A stretch of 64,000 nucleotides of DNA from Diplosphaera chodatii (Eukaryota; Chlorophyta; Trebouxiophyceae; Prasiolales; Stichococcaceae): the NCBI GenBank assembly GCA_032358165.1, contig JAALGY010000036.1, forward strand, positions 1,612,001 to 1,676,000. Direction: 5' to 3'. A program made the translations under genes and the position numbers. Of this stretch, positions 56,320-64,000 are shown piece after piece (position 1 is the stretch's first letter; every line of letters begins with the position of its first letter). Below the pieces are notes generated by a model that was not told where the DNA came from, searched no databases, and worked only from the letters and a program-made list of their open reading frames with translations.

Positions 56320-59150
56320 GCGTCCGCGCGGCGCCCAGCGGCGCCTGGACATGGATGCGGGCGCGCCGCGGCGCGACCTGGCGGCCAGCTGTCGCCACCC
56401 TGCAGTCAACAGGAGCGACGCCGCGCTGCGGGATGTGGCCTCGGAGGGCGACCACGGCAACATGCCCCAGGGTGAGAATGATGCGGGAGTCCAGAAAACC
56501 TGAGCTGCGACGGACACTTTCCACGAGCAGATGAGCACAGTGGCCCTGCGGCTTACTTACGAGGCCACATCTCCCCGCACGATGTTTGTCGGCACGAGCG
56601 AAGGACCGTGGCCACAACCGGCAGTGCCCACCTCACGGCGCAGCCGCAGCTGAGCCGGGATGAGCCGGCGCATAGCCACCGGCAGCACCGCCACTTCATG
56701 TGCGCGCCTCTGCAGGAGCCTTTGCGGATGGCACGGCGCTGGCCGCGGCGGCGGCCGGCGGCGGGTTCTTCAGCCCGCTGTCGGGCGCGCTGCTGGCGCC
56801 GCAGCAGCAGCGGCGCCTGGCGACGCCCGACCTGTCGCCGCACGCGCGCCGCCGCCAGCTGGACAGCCACGAGCAGGTGCAGTGGGATGGTCCGCGGCTG
56901 GAGGCATGCACATGGGAGGCTGGCTGCATCGGAAAGGTTCCTTTGCTGACCAGCCAGCCTGCGGTTGCTCCTAGTAAGCTCCTGTGACTGGTGATGAGGG
57001 TGGGCACTGGCTGGTTCAGTTGAGGTGAACATCTCACGGCGGGATGTCCACGGCACTGCTGCTACTCATGCTGCAGACGTCGCCGTGGCAGCCGCTGGCG
57101 CCGCTGGGGCGCGCGCACAGCCGCAGCCCCGCGCGGGCACCCTGCAGCGACGCGGCCGGCGGGCCCCGGGAGTGCAGCCCCCTGAGGCCGCCGCGCGGGG
57201 AAGTGGGCGGGGACGGAGGGCTCGGGCGGGGCTGCGGCCCCGGCGGGCAGGCCGGCGGCGGCGGCGGCCGGCGGCCACGGCAGGACGAGCAGCAGCAGAG
57301 GCTGCCACCGGCCGCATCACCAGAACGCCAGCAGCACAGGTCCATACCCGCGTACGGCTCTCAAGACACTGCAAAGCGTTCTGAGCCTGCACTGCTGAGC
57401 TGGTGTAGCCCTGCGGCGGTGCCGCCGTGCAAGACACTACAGCACTCGGCAACAAGGGTCCCATCTCGCCGCAGGCTCGAGCGCCCAATGCAGCGGCACC
57501 ACCAGGACCACATGCCCCACCAGCAGCACTGCGGCCAGGGGCAGGGGCAACGGCCGCGCCCAGATGCAGATGACGCGCCGCTGAGCCAGCAGCACCGGCG
57601 GGACCCCGAACCGCAGCCGTCAGCATCGCACCCGCGGCATGGCGGCCACACTCAACACTCCCGTAGCCCGCGGCAGCAGGAGCGGCAGCAGCACCGCCAG
57701 CAGGCGCCAGCATGGCAGCAGGCGCCCCAGCAGCAGCAGCAGGCGGCCCAGCAGCGGCCAGACGTTGGGCGGGCGTCCACAGACACGGTGGTGCTGGCTC
57801 AAAGGGCAGCGGCGCTGGGGATCCACCCGCTGCCGACGCCACCCTGCAGTCCCGCGGCCTCGCCACCAGACCCACCGCTCGCAGCCGGCCGCAGCGGCGT
57901 CGACGGCGGTCGGAGCGGCCAAGGGACCTGTGGCAGCGGGCTGGCCGATGCGGATGCGCCGCTGTGCCAGCAGGCCGGGCAGCGGCAGCAGCCGGGGCGG
58001 CAGCAGCGCCCGGGCTGGCCGGGGCGGTGCGTGCGGGCGGCACCGCCGGGCGCCGACGCCGCGGCTGGCCCGCCCCCGACGCGGCCGCGCTCGGACCCCG
58101 AAATGCGTTCTGAAGGTGATTGGGCGGTTCCACCGAACCAATGGCATGTGCGAGCCGCACGCGGCTGCTTGCGGCGTCTTGCGTCAGGCGTGGCCAGCAC
58201 AGTGGCCGACTGTGCCCTCCCATGTTGCTGTGCGGTCGATCAAGTGGCAGAGCAGCGTCCAAGTGCGTGATGCATGTGCCTTCGCTGATCTTTGCCTCTG
58301 AAGCATGACCATGTGCGCCTGCAGCAGGGCTCGCCAGTGACAGGCGGCAGCCGCGGCCGGAGGCAGCCAGGCAGCATGCAGCGCACAGTGCAGCGCGACC
58401 GTCCGCGCCCCACAAGGAGGGCTACGAGCCACATTACGGGGCTGCCTCTGCAGCGACGGCGCACGATGCAGCCGGCAGCCGCCAGACTGGCACCAGCAGT
58501 GGAGGTGCATGTCCGACCTATCGGCTGTCCTGATGCCACATGCAGATCTCTGCCACAAGTGACTCACCACAGGCTGCAGCTTGAGTGTCCCCTCGTGACA
58601 CTGCCTCATCTCCAACTCCATCCAGCACAGTGGCCACTCCTTGTAACAGATAGTGCTGCCTGTGACCGCAGGCAGCAGCAGGGGCAGCGTGCCCGCGCAC
58701 TTCATCTGCCCCATCACGCACCAGCTGATGTTCGACCCCGTGGTGGCCGCGGACGGCTTCTGCTTCGAGGCGTCCGCCATCAGCAGGCGCGCTGCCGCTG
58801 CACATGCTGCATTGCCATGTCAGCAAGTGAGACGGGATATGGCAGTGTAGCAGCGCTGCCAGCAGCGTGCTGGAGGCTGCATGCTGTGATGCGATCGGCG
58901 CGCCTGCCATGCTGCCAAAGCCAAGGGGGTGGCAGCTACAGGTATGTGGGCAATGGTTCACGATGACATGCGGCTTGGCAGGCAGCCCCGAATGGTTGTC
59001 GTTCTGCAGTCACCCAGGGGGCGTGAGTGCAGGTGGCTGGAGATGCACGACACCAGCCCGCTCACCAACGAGCGGCTGCCGCACAAGGGCCTCATCCGCA
59101 ACCACACGCTGCGGTCGGCGATCATGGAGCTGCAGCGCCGCGGCGCCTGA
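56320..59150 (+). CDS. U-box E3 ubiquitin ligase with long low-complexity N-terminal region
   Basis: U-box proteins bind E2 enzymes and ubiquitinate targets. Seven exons chain in phase: 56320-56471, 56716-56876, 57077-57339, 57475-58115, 58325-58504, 58672-58786 and 59033-59150, about 543 residues. The last two exons make one complete U-box: VPAHFICPITHQLMFDPVVA, DGFCFEASAISRWLEMHDTS, PLTNERLPHKGLIRNHTLRS. This has the usual spacing and the AIxRWL helix. That helix is restored only if the intron at 58787-59032 is GC-AG, with a GCGCGC donor. All upstream exons encode Pro/Gln/Arg/His/Gly-rich sequence with no domain I recognise. The true start is uncertain: Met at 56351 (MDAGAPRRDL), Met at 56201 by read-through, or an upstream exon. 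A C-terminal U-box without ARM repeats or a kinase is less common than the main plant PUB types. Confidence 0.82.
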
Positions 59151-59681
59151 TAGACCCTAAACCCTAAACAAACAGCCCAGACCCTGCAGCAGCTGGCGCA
59201 GGCACCCTCGGCACCCGCCTTGCTGTTGCACGTCATGGCGGCAGACGCCGGCGGATGGCTGGGACCACAGCAGGGTCGTTAGGTGTCATGCACAATGACC
59301 CTTATGAGCCGGACAACTACCAGTGTGTTGGCATGTTGCCACGTACACAGTTTGTTGTTGATGAGCGCTAACATGTGAAGTGCTGCCGATGAGATCTGCA
59401 TGCAATCTTTAGTGATTTGAAGCAATGTTTCTGCAGCAACACACTGCCATGCCGCCAGTGCACCATACCAGTACCCATGCAGCCGAATGGGGAGCGGACT
59501 TGCAGTGCTTTTGTCGGCATGCGCCCAGAAGTCTGCTTCTTGAAGAGCTGACCGCTTTCTACATCAGTCACCTGCGCTGCTTTGCAGCATTAACTGAAGC
59601 AAACCACGTCTATGTTCGAGTCGCTAACAGGCCGATAGGATCCGACGTTGATTGACCTAGATCGTCCGGCACGACATGGTG
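59151..59681. other. Convergent intergenic region
   Basis: 531 bp between the U-box gene (+) and the Rab gene (-). CCCTAAACCCTAAA at 59155-59168 begins four bases after the U-box stop codon. Otherwise 3' UTRs only. Confidence 0.5.
59155..59168. repeat. Telomere-like motif next to a stop codon
   Basis: Exactly two CCCTAAA heptamers start four bases downstream of the U-box gene's TGA, so they should lie in its 3' UTR. Confidence 0.9.
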
Positions 59682-61555
<1,874 letters not shown>

Positions 61556-62163
61556 GGCGTCTGCCCGTGTAGCGAGCTGCCGGATACGTGTGCCGTGGTC
61601 GAGAACTTCACGGGATCGGCCAGGACAGACGGTGGTGTGCACCCTCGACTACTTTTTCCTTGTCACTGTGCGCGGGCGGTGCCTGCTGTGCTGTGACAGC
61701 TGCTTGCTGCAGCGTTCAGTGAGTCGCAACGAAGCTTTGGTGGCGGCGATGCTGTGTTGCAAGCGCAGTTTTGGTACAAGTCGCGTACTTCTCGCTTGAT
61801 CTAGGGCAAACATGAGGGTCCAGCCTCCCATTGAACCCACATGATAATGGGCGGCAGGAGGTTGCATTTCTGCCCATCACCGGGCTCGTCGACGGGCTTC
61901 AAGTTCATCCTGCAAGTCGTGCATTTGCATACTGATCCACACAGTGTCACACTAGAGGTGACCAGGACAGCGTTGCTGTGCCCTTAGGTTGTGATGATGC
62001 ATCTGCCTGCACCGTCCATGAGCATACATGGCATCGCCTGTGATGCCCGGAAGGCCTCCGCACGACGCTGAAGAATAGGTAAGCACCCGGTAGGTGAGGC
62101 GCACACAGCAGCACTGACACGCGCATGATGCACGCGGGCATTGGCAGCGAGACGGCGCAACCA
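61556..62163. promoter_or_regulatory. Divergent promoter region, Rab and alanyl-tRNA synthetase
   Basis: 608 bp between two opposite start codons. It must contain both promoters. No named element could be assigned. Confidence 0.4.

Positions 62164-64000
<1,837 letters not shown>

Overview
This is a nuclear genome fragment from a eukaryote, most likely a chlorophyte green alga of the Chlorella/Trebouxiophyceae kind. The evidence is the GC-rich and very intron-dense gene structure (exons mostly 50-250 nt, introns of a few hundred nt with NTGCAG acceptors), plant-type gene families with transit peptides, a collagen-like/proline-rich extracellular protein, and plant/algal telomere motifs (TTTAGGG) scattered inside the genes. 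The organism is inferred, not proven. No long ORF equals a gene here. I rebuilt gene models by joining exons whose reading phase matches across each intron; several close perfectly from start to stop codon. There is no sign of bacterial operons, prophage, CRISPR or tRNA/rRNA genes.

Layout. 1-3273 (+): the C-terminal part of signal recognition particle receptor alpha. 4000-5592 and 7909-9795 (+): a tandem pair of small secreted proteins of unknown family with the same seven-exon structure. 10471-17789 (+): a 23-exon secreted protein with collagen-like Gly-X-Y modules followed by a tail made of repeated proline/threonine exons. 19150-about 22849 (-): arogenate/prephenate dehydratase. 23260-25807 (+): an unrecognised, probably organelle-targeted protein that carries an amplified 83-bp unit containing a mini-exon. 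26200-28991 (-): an organellar EngB/YihA-type GTPase. 29491-34480 (-): mitochondrial succinate-semialdehyde dehydrogenase. 35001-35679 (+): DPH3. 36238-38228 (-): a ubiquitin-like/BAG co-chaperone. 38962-42185 (+): a TUG/ASPL-type UBX protein. 43291-54508 (+): a 28-exon leucine-rich-repeat receptor-like kinase. 56320-59150 (+): a U-box E3 ligase. 59682-61555 (-): a Rab11/RabA-type GTPase. 62164-64000 (+): the start of organellar alanyl-tRNA synthetase, cut by the window end.

The genes are ordinary housekeeping (secretion, amino acid metabolism, proteostasis, translation, trafficking) mixed with lineage-specific secreted or surface proteins. The window shows no single multi-gene pathway. Several pairs are divergent with short shared upstream regions (SSADH/DPH3, BAG/UBX, Rab/AlaRS).

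The most unusual signal lies in the introns. There are at least seven GC-AG introns, three with a GCGCGC donor. Telomere-like AGGGTTT/CCCTAAA motifs recur inside introns and next to stop codons, sometimes as perfect hairpins. Fragments of exons, with or without their splice signals, have been copied locally at four places. The clearest case is the four-copy 83-bp array at 24517-24838. Each unit there holds a 33-nt in-frame exon, a donor, a telomere-like stretch and an acceptor, so it could lengthen the protein by whole 11-residue steps.
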